A stretch of 64,000 nt of DNA from Schistosoma haematobium (taxonomy: Eukaryota > Platyhelminthes > Trematoda > Strigeidida > Schistosomatidae): contig NC_067198.1 in NCBI RefSeq assembly GCF_000699445.3, positions 39,531,523 to 39,595,522 on the forward strand, given 5' to 3'. Under the pieces are notes generated by a model, which saw only the letters and a program-made list of their open reading frames with translations, was not told the DNA's origin and made no database searches. The translations under genes were made by a program, and so were the position numbers. Positions 1 through 13,935 of the stretch are shown here, piece by piece (the first letter of the stretch is position 1; every line of letters begins with the position of its first letter).

Positions 1-261
1 TATCATCAGTAATAAAATATAGCAGGAACATGCCATTTTTAGAGGCATGATCAATAATTTACAACAAGGGTTTACAGATAAGATATTACTCAAGTAAGGT
101 TAGCAAATAAACAAATTCTGAACTTTATGATAGAATATTCACGCTGATATGTAGCAACAGATAAGGAAACTGTCTAATGTTTTGATATATACTTAGATGT
201 TCGAGGTCAAATATTTGACAGATCTACAGATAGGGATCGTCTAAAGTTTTAAAAAACCATC

Positions 262-670
262 GATACGATGTCATCAAACAGTTGAACAGACGTTTGCATC
301 CTGATGTCCGAACAGCCATTAGTTACATTACAGAGAGATTTTATTACCGTAGTAGGGGTAAAGATGTGAAGAAGTAGGTACGCTCCTGTGTAAACTGTCA
401 GAAATAAATGGTGGTTAGACACAAGGAATGTCCTTTGCGCTCTTCCAAAACTTCCGACGCTCGTTTTGAACGTGTTCATCTTCATCTAGTAGGACTCTTA
501 TTAGATTTAAATGAACATTTACACTTTAACGTGTACAGACCGTTTCACAGATGGCCTTAAGCAGTATCCACCAAAGGAAATTACCACTGACACAGTGGCA
601 CGCGTCTTTCTCGGATGATGAGCAGTAAAGTTTTGTTCCCTTTCACAAAAAACCGTGGACGCTGGTTCCT
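262..670 (+). pseudogene. Degenerate Gypsy-type integrase fragment
   Basis: A broken reading frame on the + strand resembles the zinc-binding and early catalytic part of an LTR-retrotransposon integrase. The visible pieces are HPDVRTAI, a CVNCQK zinc-finger end, SDARFERVHL followed by a VGLL-type stretch matching the first catalytic Asp region, and YRPFHRWP where intact elements have DRFTRWPEA. Stop codons and small shifts interrupt it. The same blocks occur in the better preserved integrase at 51.2-51.6 kb of this window, which supports the assignment. The 5' part lies before this point or outside the window. A short (TA)n run follows it. Confidence 0.6.
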
Positions 671-691
671 ATATATATATATATATATATA
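671..691. repeat. (TA)n microsatellite
   Basis: An uninterrupted alternating TA run of about 21 bases lies just downstream of the integrase relic. No coding meaning. Confidence 0.9.
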
Positions 692-2015
692 TGATTCATC
701 GATGCCTTTCTTAGTTTTACTTTGTACCTAATCATTGCATCGGCCTCTTTATTCAAGTACATTACATTTACGTTTTCTTTTTACTAGCAGTCGTCATGTT
801 AGTATAGTGCCTACAAATCCGGTGAACTGATTGTTTGTTTTTAAGTACATCAATTCCGTTTTAAGGGAACGTTGGTTGTAGAATCAGACAGTACATCATA
901 TTTCATGCCTATTTATTGACGAAATAAGAAAGTATTCTCTGTTTTGATTTCCTGACTCTACCAGCTAACAGTGATCAAATTGTTGTTTCACTAACATTCA
1001 GAATTGAATCAACAGTTGATAGGCAGCTTGTCATCTGTTAATAGATCGTAAGGCTGACAAACTATCCGCCTCTGTAAAGGCTTGTATTTTCTAGTTATAC
1101 ATCGATCAGCGCTTAGTCTGTAGCCTGCTAGTAATTGAAGAGAAATGCTTTCATAACGTCGTTATTCACTACACAATGCCCGAATTCAATGACGAATCCT
1201 GAACTTTGTCGCTCGTGCTGTTTGGCAAAACTGAACTGGCGTAACAAAAGTTTGTATTTCGAAATAGGGTTTGACTCGTGACTAAAATAATTTAAGAAAT
1301 AAAAAAATAGTTCAGGCGTCTGTAAAACTAGTTAAGGTAGCCGACTGAATATTTTAGTATATTCAATTTATAATAGAGGAAAGTTAATAAAGTTGGGTCG
1401 AACTAGTAAACACAAAAACGCATCCAAGAGAATACCCAATGGTACCTGGTTTTAGGAGTAATTATAATTAATATAATCTAGAAAAATCCATAATTATCTT
1501 ATTAAAAATTGAGAAATTCGTAATTACTTAGGAGAAAATTCAACTATTTTTTGGATAATTTGTAGGCGTTTTACGTTTTGAAGTTACCAGTCGTGTCAGA
1601 GCCATGATCTGCTTCCGATTAACATGAAGATGGATAGGTGTTTCAGTAATATGGCATTAACAATTATACATATAATAGCTTTCAAAGCAGTAAGTGGGAT
1701 GGCCCAGCCTTGCAGCTCATCACTACAGAGCGACATAGTAAGAGGGGTGGTGATCATCATGAAATGCAAACACTATTATTGTTAGAATGTCTTAGCTATA
1801 ATCCAATAGAAATCAACCAAAAGGGTAGAATTCGAGCTACTGTGATCAAACTGCACGGTATTAGTGAACATGCGAGTGTTTTTTCAGACATTTATAGGCT
1901 ATATATGCACTTTTTACTTCAAAAAACAAACTACGATAAAATGTGTTTTATCGTCTCACAGAAAGGGAACTTTTCAAGGCCACCCATTTTCCTGTCGTCT
2001 GTTATCCGCGCACTA
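692..2015. other. Upstream region of GMPPB, no gene seen
   Basis: AT-rich sequence with no protein similarity that I recognise. From about 1710 the GMPPB frame is open for 102 codons before the conserved start, but that peptide has no counterpart in GMPPB proteins, so it is read as 5' flank or UTR. No clear trans-splice acceptor was seen close to the start codon. Confidence 0.4.
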
Positions 2016-5000
2016 ATGAAGGCGTTGATACTAATCGGCGGTTATGGCACTAGATTACGTCCGTTAACACTTAGTATTCCCAAACCACTAGTCGAATTCG
2101 CAAACAAACCAATGTTACTACATCAAATCAAAGCTTTACTTGAAGTATTAGTAAAATAGACTATATTCTGTTTTAATTATAGGTTGACATTACTGAAATT
2201 ATCCTTGCAATCAACCGTGAAGCTGAAGTTTTGGAATCGAGTATAAGAGAAAGTTGTGATAAAGTAAGCGTCAATCACTGTGCACTTGTATTTGTAAGGT
2301 AATTCAAAACACCAGTGTAAAAATTGTATTTTCTTACGAAAAGGAAGCACTGGACACAGGTAATGTGTCTTTCATTCCTTTTATTCTGATTATTATAGGA
2401 GGTCCACTTGCACAGGCGGCGCCATTTTTAGCAGGAGAAAGGTTTTTTGTTCTAAACAGCGATATCATTTGTAATTATCCTTTCAAACGAATGCTAGAAT
2501 TCCACTTATCTCACGGAAAAGAGGGTACAATGGCAGTAAATGTGTTTCTATTAGTTTCAAATACCTAGGTCACAAAAGTTGAAGAGCCGTCAAAGTATGG
2601 TGCTGTGGTGCACAATGACCAAACAGGTCTTGTAAAACGTTTTGTCGAAAAACCATCGGAATATGTCGCTAACAGAATTAACGCTGGACTCTACATTTTT
2701 GAGCCTACCATTCTCAAGCGTATTGAGGTGACATTATTTGCAAATTCCGTTATTTACAGGCCAAGCCGATGTCCATTGAAACAGCTGTTTTTCCAGCAAT
2801 GGTGAGGGATTCTGAACTGTACTGCATTGAGTTCTCAGGTAAGTAGTGGTTTCCTGAAGACTTTACCAGTATGATATCATTTCACACTACAAATCCATTT
2901 GTTGTTCACTCCATCACTCTCAACGTAGGACCTGATACATATGTGCGTTAGTTCAAGTTGTTCCACTACATTATCATAGCAAGAAAATATTGTCAAGGTA
3001 GACCTTGGACTAAATCTCAGACCAGAGTACAACTTTCACTTTGACTATTGTTCTTAGAACAATCTTTTGTTCAAACTTTTTGATGAAGAATTTATATAAC
3101 TACCAGCACCTGATTAGACAAATGTCTCATAACTGTCAACCGAATTTGTTCGAATATGAGTGAAGGTTTTTAAACACCTTGTTTTTTGAGAAATTCATTA
3201 ATATTTTGCTTTTACAGTGTTATATCAGTCACTTATACCTTGATGTTAGTTAGCGCGATTTGAAAACGTTCAGATACTATTTAACACATTTTTAATGTTC
3301 TGTTGTTATAAGTGTATGCATTTTGAGAATAATATTACAAGCTTTATGCGTTTCTCTGAACTATCGTAGGTGTAAGTGTAACTCATACATTTTCGGAACA
3401 TAGTGTTTCACTTGTTATGAAATGTATTAGGTGTCAAAGACACAAAGCCATGGTACCACTGGTGATTAGCAACTTTCAGGTTGAAACATTGAGAACTGCA
3501 ACACATATTGGCTGGAATTTCCAAACTTTAAAATCATCCTCAGAGAGACAAATGATCCCTCTGATTTGCATTTTTGGAGCATTGTACTCAAAACTGTCAG
3601 CTAGTAATGATCAAACATTGTGAATGATTTTTATAATTCTTGATCTATAAGTTGCAACGTCTTTGTTTTCAAGTTTAACGGAAAGGTAACTGAAGGTAAT
3701 GTCGGATGCTCTAGTTATGTAACGGTTTCAAATAAGTTTATCTGGAAAGCCGCTTTTCAGAGTCACTTAACCGTGGTAGACTCGAAAAACACCAACTCTG
3801 CTCAACGTCAAGTCACTAAATTAGTGCTTTTAGAATTCGTGTTAATACTTCGGTTGGCGATACCGAATAATATCATTAGCTGGCACACAAAGTGAGGATC
3901 ACAGCGGAATATGAGAACCTGTTACTGTTTATTGTACTTTTGCCACTTCACTTAAATGAATTAAAGTTCACAACGCTTTTCAAGTTAGTCGGTAAAATTT
4001 TATGACAGAAACGAGGACTTAAAATTAGATTAAGGGGCATGTACAGCAGAGGTTTAATAACGTAGTGATTTTAGACGCACTAATTTTTATATGAATGTTT
4101 TTACTATCAACTAATTTTCCAGGTGCAAATTAGTTTAACTAACTTTGGGCAGTTGATACTAGCAATAACAGCGTTAGGTAGGTTGAAGTTTGAACCTAGG
4201 CTGTACTGGCTGAGAGTCGAACTCTTTAGTAACTGAGCTATTACTCCAATGTTATACGAATACTTCCAGATACTTAGAATGTTGTTAGTAAACCACTTGA
4301 ATTCATACACCACAGTAGAGTCATAAAACAGTATGAAATAATGAAGCACATATACTATGTAAAATTTTCTAATATCGTTATCTTGTAAGCAGTTTTACCT
4401 TTTTTGGTCTTACCATTTGTGACCACTGGAAACATTTTGTTGAAGCCGGTTTCGAAAGTTTTAAGTTGAGACTCATCAGATGAATTTATGTGGCTTTATT
4501 TAATAATGTCATATTTTCTGCACGTAAATACGACATTTACAATAAATGCTTTGTCATGGACTTTAAAATTATTTATTCAGCTATCCAAAATGCTAACCAT
4601 GGGTACATCTGCATCTAAAGATTTAACCAATATCATTTTAAGGTATCAATAGTTATACCACAGAAATGATAGAAACGTAACTTCTTGAGGTCTGTGTCAG
4701 GTGTTTTGTGATTTGCAGGGAATATATCTGCTTTTCAGCAGATCTAGGTCTTAACAAACAAAGTAAGTATTCAGTAGCTAGTTATGTAGAAAAGCTAGTG
4801 ATTAAGATATAGTATACGTCTTGCATTCTAAGTTATCTATTTTTCAAATAATAGTGATAAAATGCTTTCTAATATTGTTTATTTTTCGACACCTAAGCAA
4901 TATTCGGATTGAGGTGAATAATATGTAAGATATGCATTTAGTATCATGACATGTTACTTTTGGAACATGTGTACCCTGTTCTTATGGTGTTTTGTTTCAG

Positions 5001-8000
5001 TAACTAAGGCAGATGGTTTGAGTTTTATTAGATACATGATGCCTTGTACAGACAGTCCATCTGAATTGTCTTCATTTCTGTGAATATAAAAGCCAAATAT
5101 CAATGTCTGATATGACGGTAATTATTTTTATACTGCCCGTTGTGATGTTTATAATGTTTGTTCGCACAAAATATATGTTTTGGTACTTCATGAGTAAAGT
5201 ATTTATATATAATACTTTGTTAGTCGTATGCATCTTACATGAACTTGGCGGGTGGTTGGAAATCATAATTCGAAAAGCTGATTTCGATTATCAAGTGATA
5301 TTATACCAAACATTTTGTCGAATTGTTAGTTCGTTGTGTTTGAATATCACACTGATCGTTATTTAGTTTGGATTAGATCATTTTAATAGGATATACGATC
5401 ACCATATTTAACTCACTTGAATTTACCATAAAATAAACCTAATCACTAAATCAAGCCTGTGGTATAATTACAGTTTATACTAGATTACATTATTCTATTG
5501 TCACTGCTGCACGTGGTTACAATGTTTTTAAAATGTCCAGTCTACATTTTTATTATTAACCTGAATATTCAAAGTCTACAAAACAGTTTATTGTCAACTG
5601 TTATGATATAAATATTAATTATCCTTTGCCTAATCATTTTTGAAAATGTTTACTTTAATGCTTTAATATAAATAATTTTCTACTGAATTCACTCGACTAT
5701 TTGCTTTCACATAAGGATTTTGGATGGATATTGGTCAACCTGCAGATTATCTAACGGGCATGCGATTATATTTGGGCCATTTATATGAATGTAAATCACC
5801 TTTGTTAACAGTTGATCCGAATTTGATAGGAAATGTTTTTGTCGTGAGTTTTTATTTACGTTTAATAAACATTTCATTTACATGTGGATATAATTGGTTT
5901 TTCCATTCAAAAGACTGTCATATGCAAATCATATAAGGAGAGTTCCTATTTTTCTTGATTGAGATGTGTATAGATTTTGAGAACATTTTGGGATAGCTTT
6001 TTCATTAGAGGAAATAACATGAACACGTTTAGATCACAGATCAATCATTGGTGTTTTATAAAACCTAGACGTGTGTGAAGGAACCCAGTAGTATCTTTCG
6101 TTTTTACAGTGTATGGGTGACAACTCTACCTCCAAAAAACACTAAGAGGTTACTGAACCGAATTACTTACTTATCATAGTTAATATATTTAATATTTAGC
6201 TAGAACACAACTTAAAATAAAGTCCAAAGACAACTTATTCCTTTGATTCTTAAAATCCATTCGCAGTTATGTTAGATTCGATTAGCTCAGTACCTACGTG
6301 TTTGATTGTAAAGCTAGGTGACAGAATCAAAGCCGTCAGGGATCACCAGTTCCCAACAATGCTACTGTTATGTCTGCAGGGTTTCCAGTCAACCAACCAC
6401 TTTACATCTCAAAATGAATTTTTTTTACTTGGAAATTTATTCGAACACATATAGTCGACATCCTTTCTTTATACATGTGCATGGGATTCATCTTTAATAT
6501 GAGCATTTACTTGAACAGAGGAATAAAAACTAGATAGAGCTAGTCTTAATTTTTTTCAAATATGTGTCATGACGTGTTAATTAACTGGAGTTATTTACAG
6601 CGAACGTCCAGTATGAACAAATGCTCTTCGCTTTAACTGGTTGTACGTCAAATCCCTTTACCTTTGATTCATCAAACACTGAGTAACTGCCATTCGTCCT
6701 GTCTTTGGACTTAATTTATGCGATAATGTTGTAGTATTATATACTGTATGATTGAATAAAATCTTTGGTGCCCGTATCGACTCCTTATGAAACTCAAGAG
6801 ACTTATGTTATCTCTTTGATAAAAGAATTGATCCAATCCAATTTGAAGTGGTTAGGATTATCCCCTTGTTAATATTTTGACTGGAATTCGATCAGTTTTG
6901 GCTAGGATATGTGCATCCTCTGTAGATTGCCTCGACAAAGTCATCATGACACAAGTTAATATAGAATAAGTGGGATATGGCAAGGAGTAAAATTCAGAAC
7001 GCGCGTTCTATCCAATATGGAACTCGTCGTCTGGACGTACCTGGATCCCAGAGTTGATGTTCACTCCCGGACTTGAACCCTGTAACGTCCGCTCCAGCCA
7101 AGAATGACCAAAGTCCAGTTCAAAGATCAACAACTGGATAGTCCAAACCGTTTCATGTTGAACTAAAACACATATCCATTGCATAACTGATCAACTTAGT
7201 AGCTACGTAAATCAGATTATGGGGTTTCAAGAGAACGGCACTGGGTTCAATTTCCAGGGTAAATATCAACTCTGGGATCCAGGTACATCCAGCTGACGGT
7301 CCTCAAACAGGACAAAGTATACGTCCTGAATTCCAATGCTAGCCAAAGTCCATCTTTTCTAAATTAATCCAAGTTTTTCCAATCTCTGTACACATGTATT
7401 TGCACTTGCCAATTATTCGATTGCAACTGTCATTGTTTTTATATGGGCATATGTATGCGTGTGTTTAGTTATCACTTAATATATTCGTTCCCTGTTTAGT
7501 CACATTTAATAAAATGAAGTAGGTTGGGAAGCCTTCCTTCTGGATTCATCTTTTACAGCCTTTCTGAATAAATGAATACCCGAAATAAATTCTTCCAACT
7601 CAATTTGTACTTGGCTTTTGTTACCGCTGTTGACCAAGAGGGTTAGCCTAACGTAGAATTTATATTTCACGGTTCATTCATAATCGTTCATAGTGGAGTC
7701 AGTGTGTTGCCATGAATCGAGTTTATTATTCACATTCTCTTTTTCTAATATTCATTCAAGATTCTACGGTGAAAGGAAACGAAAATCCCCATAGAAACTC
7801 TAAAGAATTTTACTTGTTCAATACAATTATCTTTCTTAGCTAAGCTTTTATGACCATTGTTTAGTCGTAAAATGCTACAATATTTTATCATTTGTATTTG
7901 CATAATATGAACGATCGGGATTTAAAACTAAAAAGTATAGAAATAGATAGTCTGTATAAAAGAACATCATGGATAAGAAGTTAAAAATCAAAGTCCTATT

Positions 8001-11000
8001 CTTTTCCAATGGTTTGTTCGTGAAATCTTTACCATGGATAACTAATGTATTTCTGATGCGGACTCATACCCGTTTCAAAGAACTACTCAGCTTCACATTC
8101 ATGTATATCTCGTTTTGATGATATTTTCTCAGTCGAAGGTGAAATGTCAACTGACAAACTATGCGAATAATAAAACACCAGGTCACCTGAAACATAAGTT
8201 TGATTAACAATTTTTAAGTGTTAAAACTTTTGAGGACAGTTATTCAGGAATATGATTTTTATCTAGTCATTCGTAACATCTTCGTAGATAATCTAAATAT
8301 TAAAATGTCACGCGCGTTATCTTCTCTAGGGAAATATTAAAACATGTTGAAAGTTTACAGTATGTACTTAAGTATCATAAAAAAAGTAACTTTGATTTTT
8401 ATCTAAATACTTTATGGAAGTATTTCCACATGGTAATTCTTGGTCAGTTATCAAGCTGGGCTATATATACACTGAAGAGTGGAGTAACTGTTCATCATCA
8501 ATGTCTGGTGTTTTTCAAAAGAGTAGAACACCACTGAATGTTTTTTGTCCTGTTGATTCGATAAAATTCGGTTAATATGCTCCTCTTTTCTCACTTCTTT
8601 TTTTGAAAATCAAACTTTATTTAGCATGAAACTGCAAAAATAGGTCACGGTTGTCGAATAGGCCCTAATGTGACCATCGGTGCAGGTGTCATAATTGAAG
8701 ATGGAGTACGTATATCTAACTCAGCTATCTTTTCAAAATCAATCATTAAATCTCATTCTTGGTTAAATAATTGTATTGTTGGCTGGAGATCAGTTGTTGG
8801 AAAATGGGTAGGTTAATTTGATTGCAGAAGTATTCTTTCCATATTAGTTTAATTGAGAAATGTCCTCGTTAATCTATAAACCAGTTAGATTATCAATCAG
8901 TTGTAAATATCTCAGTTTTACAGAAGGCCAATCGCGACCCGACTGGCTCAGTAATAACGTCTCAATCTGCAAAACTGGGTGATGAAGGTTTAAATCTCAT
9001 AGGGAACGTAAGTTCCATCAATACTCCAGATGGGGGTTTCCGACTAGTGACCGACTACCACAAAACCTAAGTCTAGCATATCCTGACGACTATCTCCATC
9101 CACCTAACATAACTATGAAATTTTCTTGCCACTGATTAGTGTTAACATGTATATTTGTTCTCAGTATCATTACGTTGTGAAAACTTTTGTTTAAAGCACT
9201 TCATTTACAAAATTCGATATGGTTCTTTGTTTGTTTGTTTTTCATACTTTTATAAAAACTAAAAGTGGTTTTGTGACCACTAATCACTGTTTTCCTTAAT
9301 TAAGTTTGATTTTGAATCATCATCCTAAATTTAGATATTCAGGAGATATCATTTTATATATTTATTGGAGTATAAGCTCAGTATGAAATGGGAGCATAGA
9401 TTTATGTCTAGTTAATTGATTCGTACTTTACTGAGGAAATTTACACATTTAGTAAATTTCATTAAACTTTTTTTGACAGTAACACTTTACTTAACCCCTT
9501 TTCACTTAAAATTTAATAAGGAATAGATAAGTTACATGCTTTTCATTTGATTATCTGCATTTAAATTCGTTGACTCGGCATTCAACTAGTTGGTTACTGA
9601 TTCAAATTAATTATGAATGGATCAGTTTGAAATACCGTATTTCTCTTGTTTCCTTGCGTTTATACTTTTCTTTGCCTCGTTTTCCAGTTTTTCTCTACCA
9701 GTGGTGTTTTCCTATTATTAGTTTTATATTATTGTATCGTACCGTGAAGTATGAGCGAACAGACCATATTTTCCGTTTTATGATATTTAAAATTATCTGT
9801 CTATCTATTTGGAACAGGGATATTTCGAAATTCGAGATTATCATACTAATCATCTGAAAATTATCTACACTTTTCTATGATATATTGGTGATAATCCTCA
9901 AATTTTCAGTTTGCAGTCAGTCAGTTATGAGCAATATCGAAGATAGTACATTTGTGTATTATCGCAAGTCTGTATACTATAATATCACGTCCGAACGGAA
10001 TTAACATAATGAAATAGTAAAGGAGTCGAAGTAACTGATAGTAGTAGAAAATATTAAACATTGAGAATATCGTTCGAGAAGAAAGAGTGAGAAAGTAAAT
10101 ATGAATGGATATTAGAGCTCAAGATCTAGATTAAGATATAGAATGAATGGATCAGCACCACTAAATCCTGAGATGTATCAGCCAAAGTCTCCAACTATCC
10201 GTCATGATAATTACACAGACGCCAATCAAATGGTCTCAACCCATCAACATGGCTCGGATTAACAGTTCATCATTTCACTAAATGATCCTACATCATGATT
10301 TGCCCTCGTGTAGAGTTCGTTTGCATTTTTAGTTTTTCAAAAAAAACTTACAGGATCTATCATTTACTGGATAATGAATAAATGTAATTGGCTTAATCGT
10401 TTCAGAATCGTCACATCAAGATAACTACTCTAAAAAGAAACAACATAAATGTTACCAGACACAGTAATTTCATTATACTAACTTTCAAAATAAATCATGT
10501 AAAAGGTCAACATGTGACTAATCACTATGACAGTATCGAACTTTTTAATGTACTTTTAATAAGAAAGATTGTTCAACTTCAGACTAAATATCAGTGATAC
10601 TTCAGTAGTTCGTATTCAGTATTTTGGTAACAACTTATGACCTATACTCACATCTTTTTTAACCAAATAGTTAAACTTTATTAGATTTTTATATTACATT
10701 AATCTCTCGATGATTATCTAATTATGGAATGAAGTCTATGCTTGATCATTGGGTTCATTGCATAATATTACTAGTCAAATTTCTCAAACTGTAGGACACT
10801 ATGTTTTTTTCAGTTGAAAAGAATTATTATTTTTTAGACAAAGCTAATAGATCAGTCAGCCACAAACAACATATGACCTCAAACAGATATGGACTAGCAC
10901 AATTTACTACAATTCCTATTAGAATATCTCGTGGGAATCAACAATTTAAATGAAGAAAAAGTCAGAAAAGTAATTCCAAAGATAGCAGAGAAACTACTCT

Positions 11001-13935
11001 TACCAAAGATATGTTTGGAAAAAAATTATCAAATTTGAGAGGGAAAGGTATAAAATAATATTAAAGAAACAATTTGAACAGGAAAACAATGAATGACTGC
11101 TTCTATTTTGGCTCGTATTTTCCAAAGTTTCCAACCACTGATTAAAATTCTTGAATTGTTCTAAACCAGAGAGTTTACATCTTTCAATATACAGATCAGA
11201 CTAACCATTAGATACCCGGTTGATTAATCCCATATGTTATTTAAGTCACCCTAACTGTTTTCCAATCTACTCGTTACTACTGAACGATATTGTATATGGA
11301 GTTTTTTTTGGCTGGTTGAATATTGTGTAATTCAAGTGTCAACCACTTCAGTCTGTAAATGTTCACAACCTTATCAATCAGTTGACTATATATACCCAGC
11401 ATGTTCTTCGCCTAACTCTCAAAGTGCCCATCTAATATCCCCACTGTACATGGGCAGTAATCATCGATTAATAATGAATTTGATATACAATACCTTTTTT
11501 AAATAAACCTAACATATCAGGATCAAAGATATGTATATTTATTAAGGCTGAGTGATCGTTCTATCATTTTGATAAATTATTGTTCACAGTATTGTTTGTA
11601 TCTTATCTCTCTGTTTATATAATTAAAATATCAGTTAAAAATTATACTTCGAATATCAGCTAGCAGTTTAATCAAAGACATGCTTGTCATCCTATTTTGG
11701 GATTTATCAACTAGGTGCATTTTTATTCAATTCCATTTACTAGCAGACTAATTAAACATAATTTTCAAATATAAGCAGTGAAAAACTTAAAACCCTTCTA
11801 AAAATAAAACATTAAATATCATATAGTTTTTCACCATAATACTGTTTTGTACAAATTTCTTTACATAAGTTTGCCAAAACTAATGTGATACTAATACTCA
11901 AAATATTTTATTCATTAACGTTCTAGAGGTAATTTATTCTACTAATATATTTAATGTATTTTCGGCCTGAAATAAAATATATCATTCGTGTATATAAATG
12001 CATTTGTCAAACGAGATTAGTAATTGTCACTTTTGTTATCAAAAATTGAAATATTGACATGTAATTCTTGTCTTTAAACAAGGTTCACGTCTTTTCTTCA
12101 ACAACTCTCAGGAGATTAATCTACTTTCGATTGCATTCAAACTATTGGCTTCTGTCATACTTCGTAGGTTGTTCAAAACTCGAGAAAGATTGACTCGCGA
12201 GGATTAGGCTGGTTTTAACTCTGGTCGCGGATGTATTGATCATATCTTCACCCTCCGCCAAGTGTTAGAACACCGTCATACATATCAAAGGCCAACAATC
12301 GCAGTGTATCTTGACATCAGGGCTGTGTTCGATTCGTTGGACAGGACTGTTCTGTGGGATTGTCTATTGAAGAAGGATGTGTCTGTGAAGTTTATCAACA
12401 TTTTGAAAGCACTATATACTAACACCTCAGGCAGAGTGAGGGCATACAACCACCTCTCTCCACTGTTCCATTCAAGCAATGAGGTTATCCAGTGTTGCCT
12501 AATCTCACCATTCCTCTCCAACTTTGCCATCAACAATATTCTGGAAACAGCTCTGATAGATATAGGTAATGGTGATGTGGATCTGTTGCCTGGAGAGAGA
12601 CTTTCCGGCCTTGAGTATAGGGATTATATCGTCTTACTGTGCGACGATACCCAGGCTATTCAATCCACACTTAATCAGTTGACAATCAACGTCCGAAGTA
12701 CGGTATAGTCTACACCTTCAAAGTGCAAAGTGCCTCTACAAGACTGTCAGGACCCTGAACCTGCACTCACCCTGGGTAGTGAGCAGATAGAAGTAGTCGA
12801 GAAGTTCGTGCATCGAGGTAGTTGTGTAAGTGCTAGTGGTGGCGTGAGAGATAAGATCGATTCACGTATAGTGAAATCCAGAGCGACTTATGCCAATCTG
12901 AGCCATCTTTGGCGCCTTCGTGATGTGAGTCTGGCTGTAAAAGTTTGGATCTACAACACGTCGGTGAGAGTAGTTTTGTTCTATGCTTCTGAAACCTGCC
13001 CTCTCCGAGTTGAGGATGTTAGACGAGTCTCCAAGTTTGGTCATCATTGTCTCCGAAGGATTACTGACATCCAGTGGCAACACCATGTTAGTAATGTAGA
13101 GGTTCGGCATCGTGTGTTCGGGCACAGAGACGATAATGCAATCGATGTCACCATCTTGAAACACCGACTTCGGTGGCTTGGACATGTTCTCCGAATGTCG
13201 TCCCAGAGAATTCCACGACGTTCATTATTTGCCGACGCTGGGAGTGGTTGGGAAAAGCAGAGAGGTGGTCAGTGTATGATGTGGCGTCGTGATATGAAAG
13301 AACGGCGTACAGGACTGGATTCTGTTGATCCTTCAAGACTCTCTGGCTGGGGTCCGAGAGATGGTGCAACACAGTGGCTGGAGACGTTTTCAGATGTGGC
13401 TCAGAATAGAGGCCAATGGAGATCCCTTTGTGACTTTCTTTTATTTTCTTTATAAAAGTGAACGTAACTTCTTTATGTGGAAGAATTCTTTCTGGGTGTC
13501 TTTTCTACATGAACTGTTTATTATTATTTCACCTTCATACACTTATTTCTGTTCGTTCTTCTTATTCTTCATTATACTCTTTTTACATTCTCTTTCTCTT
13601 CACAACTTCATTGTTATTATGTGGCACATATGTAACTGGTGGGCTCTTATACTAATGTTTGTGTTTTCAAATGAATAAACATTCAAATTAAGTAGTATAT
13701 ATTGAATATAAGAATAGATGAATAACGTTATAAATGAATATTTTTACAATAATAGTTATTTTTATAGCCTATGAAATTTTAATTTTATTTTTGTTTTTCG
13801 TAGGTAAGAATGGAAAATGTTACAGTTCTAGGAGAAGATGTAACTGTGAAAGATGAACTCTTCCTTAATGGAGCACTTGTACTTCCTCATAATTCAATAT
13901 CACAATCTGTTTCTGAACCACATATAATTATGTAA
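2016..13935 (+). CDS. GMPPB: Mannose-1-phosphate guanylyltransferase beta (GDP-mannose pyrophosphorylase B)
   Basis: This cytosolic enzyme makes GDP-mannose from mannose-1-phosphate and GTP, feeding N-glycan, O-mannose and GPI-anchor synthesis. The exon model is 2016-2150, 2183-2263, 2299-2359, 2399-2535, 2569-2727, 2760-2838, 5716-5843, 8625-8807 and 13804-13935. All junctions are GT-AG with matching phases, giving 364 aa against about 360 in animals. Residues 8-18 are the nucleotide-binding [11 protein letters not shown], followed by PKP (22-24). FVLNSD (109-114) carries the metal-binding Asp, VEKP is at 164-167, NAGLY at 176-180 and WMDIGQP at 220-226. Exons 8 and 9 encode the left-handed beta-helix of hexapeptide repeats and end in the family-typical IIM C-terminus. 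The start was chosen because the protein family begins MKALIL. The first five introns are 32-39 bp; the last three are 2.9, 2.8 and 5.0 kb and hold repeats. No lesion was seen, so the gene is probably functional. Confidence 0.95.
2839..5715. other. GMPPB intron 6
   Basis: A 2.9 kb intron with no recognisable gene. Around 4140-4250 a short stretch resembles the degenerate tRNA-like repeat also visible near 35.4 kb and 41.9 kb. The small open frames at 4107-4349 and 5072-5366 have no coding character. Confidence 0.5.
7032..7291. repeat. Inverted repeat in GMPPB intron 7
   Basis: Arms at 7032-7061 and 7262-7291 are reverse complements over 30 bases with two mismatches; the core of each contains CTGGATCC or GGATCCAG. 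A spacer of about 200 bp separates them. It could be a small foldback or MITE-like element, or two oppositely oriented SINE pieces. Confidence 0.65.
8940..9120 (+). repeat. Dispersed tRNA-like repeat fragment
   Basis: The text running from CTGGCTCAGTAATAACG through GCAAAACTGGGTGA recurs in diverged form near 63755-63815 (CTCAGTAATAACTTCTCAG...GAAGCTGGGTGA). Two copies in one window indicate a dispersed SINE-like family. Boundaries are uncertain. It lies in intron 8 of GMPPB. Confidence 0.4.
9121..12070. other. GMPPB intron 8, repeat-free part
   Basis: AT-rich intron sequence. The 95-codon frame at 9570-9857 has low-complexity, hydrophobic composition and no family resemblance, so it is not called. 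Nothing else seen. Confidence 0.5.
12075..13680 (+). mobile_element. 5'-truncated non-LTR retrotransposon (RTE-like), RT C-terminal half
   Basis: This copy is inserted in GMPPB intron 8 in the gene's own orientation. It begins within the reverse transcriptase. 12262-12708 encodes the fingers/palm part ([11 protein letters not shown], then NTSGRVRAY), and 12730-13455 encodes the long C-terminal tail ([39 protein letters not shown]). The catalytic box that should read YADD is YRDY, and a stop separates the two frames. The tail ends in an A/T-rich AAATGAATAAAC stretch. It is homologous to the longer copy at 31.1-34.1 kb. The element is dead; assignment to the RTE clade rests on overall resemblance to schistosome RTE elements. 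Confidence 0.85.

Noticed and set aside
1710..2015. 102-codon in-frame extension upstream of the GMPPB start
   Set aside because: GMPPB proteins begin at the MKALIL-type start, and the extension has no homologous counterpart or coding character.
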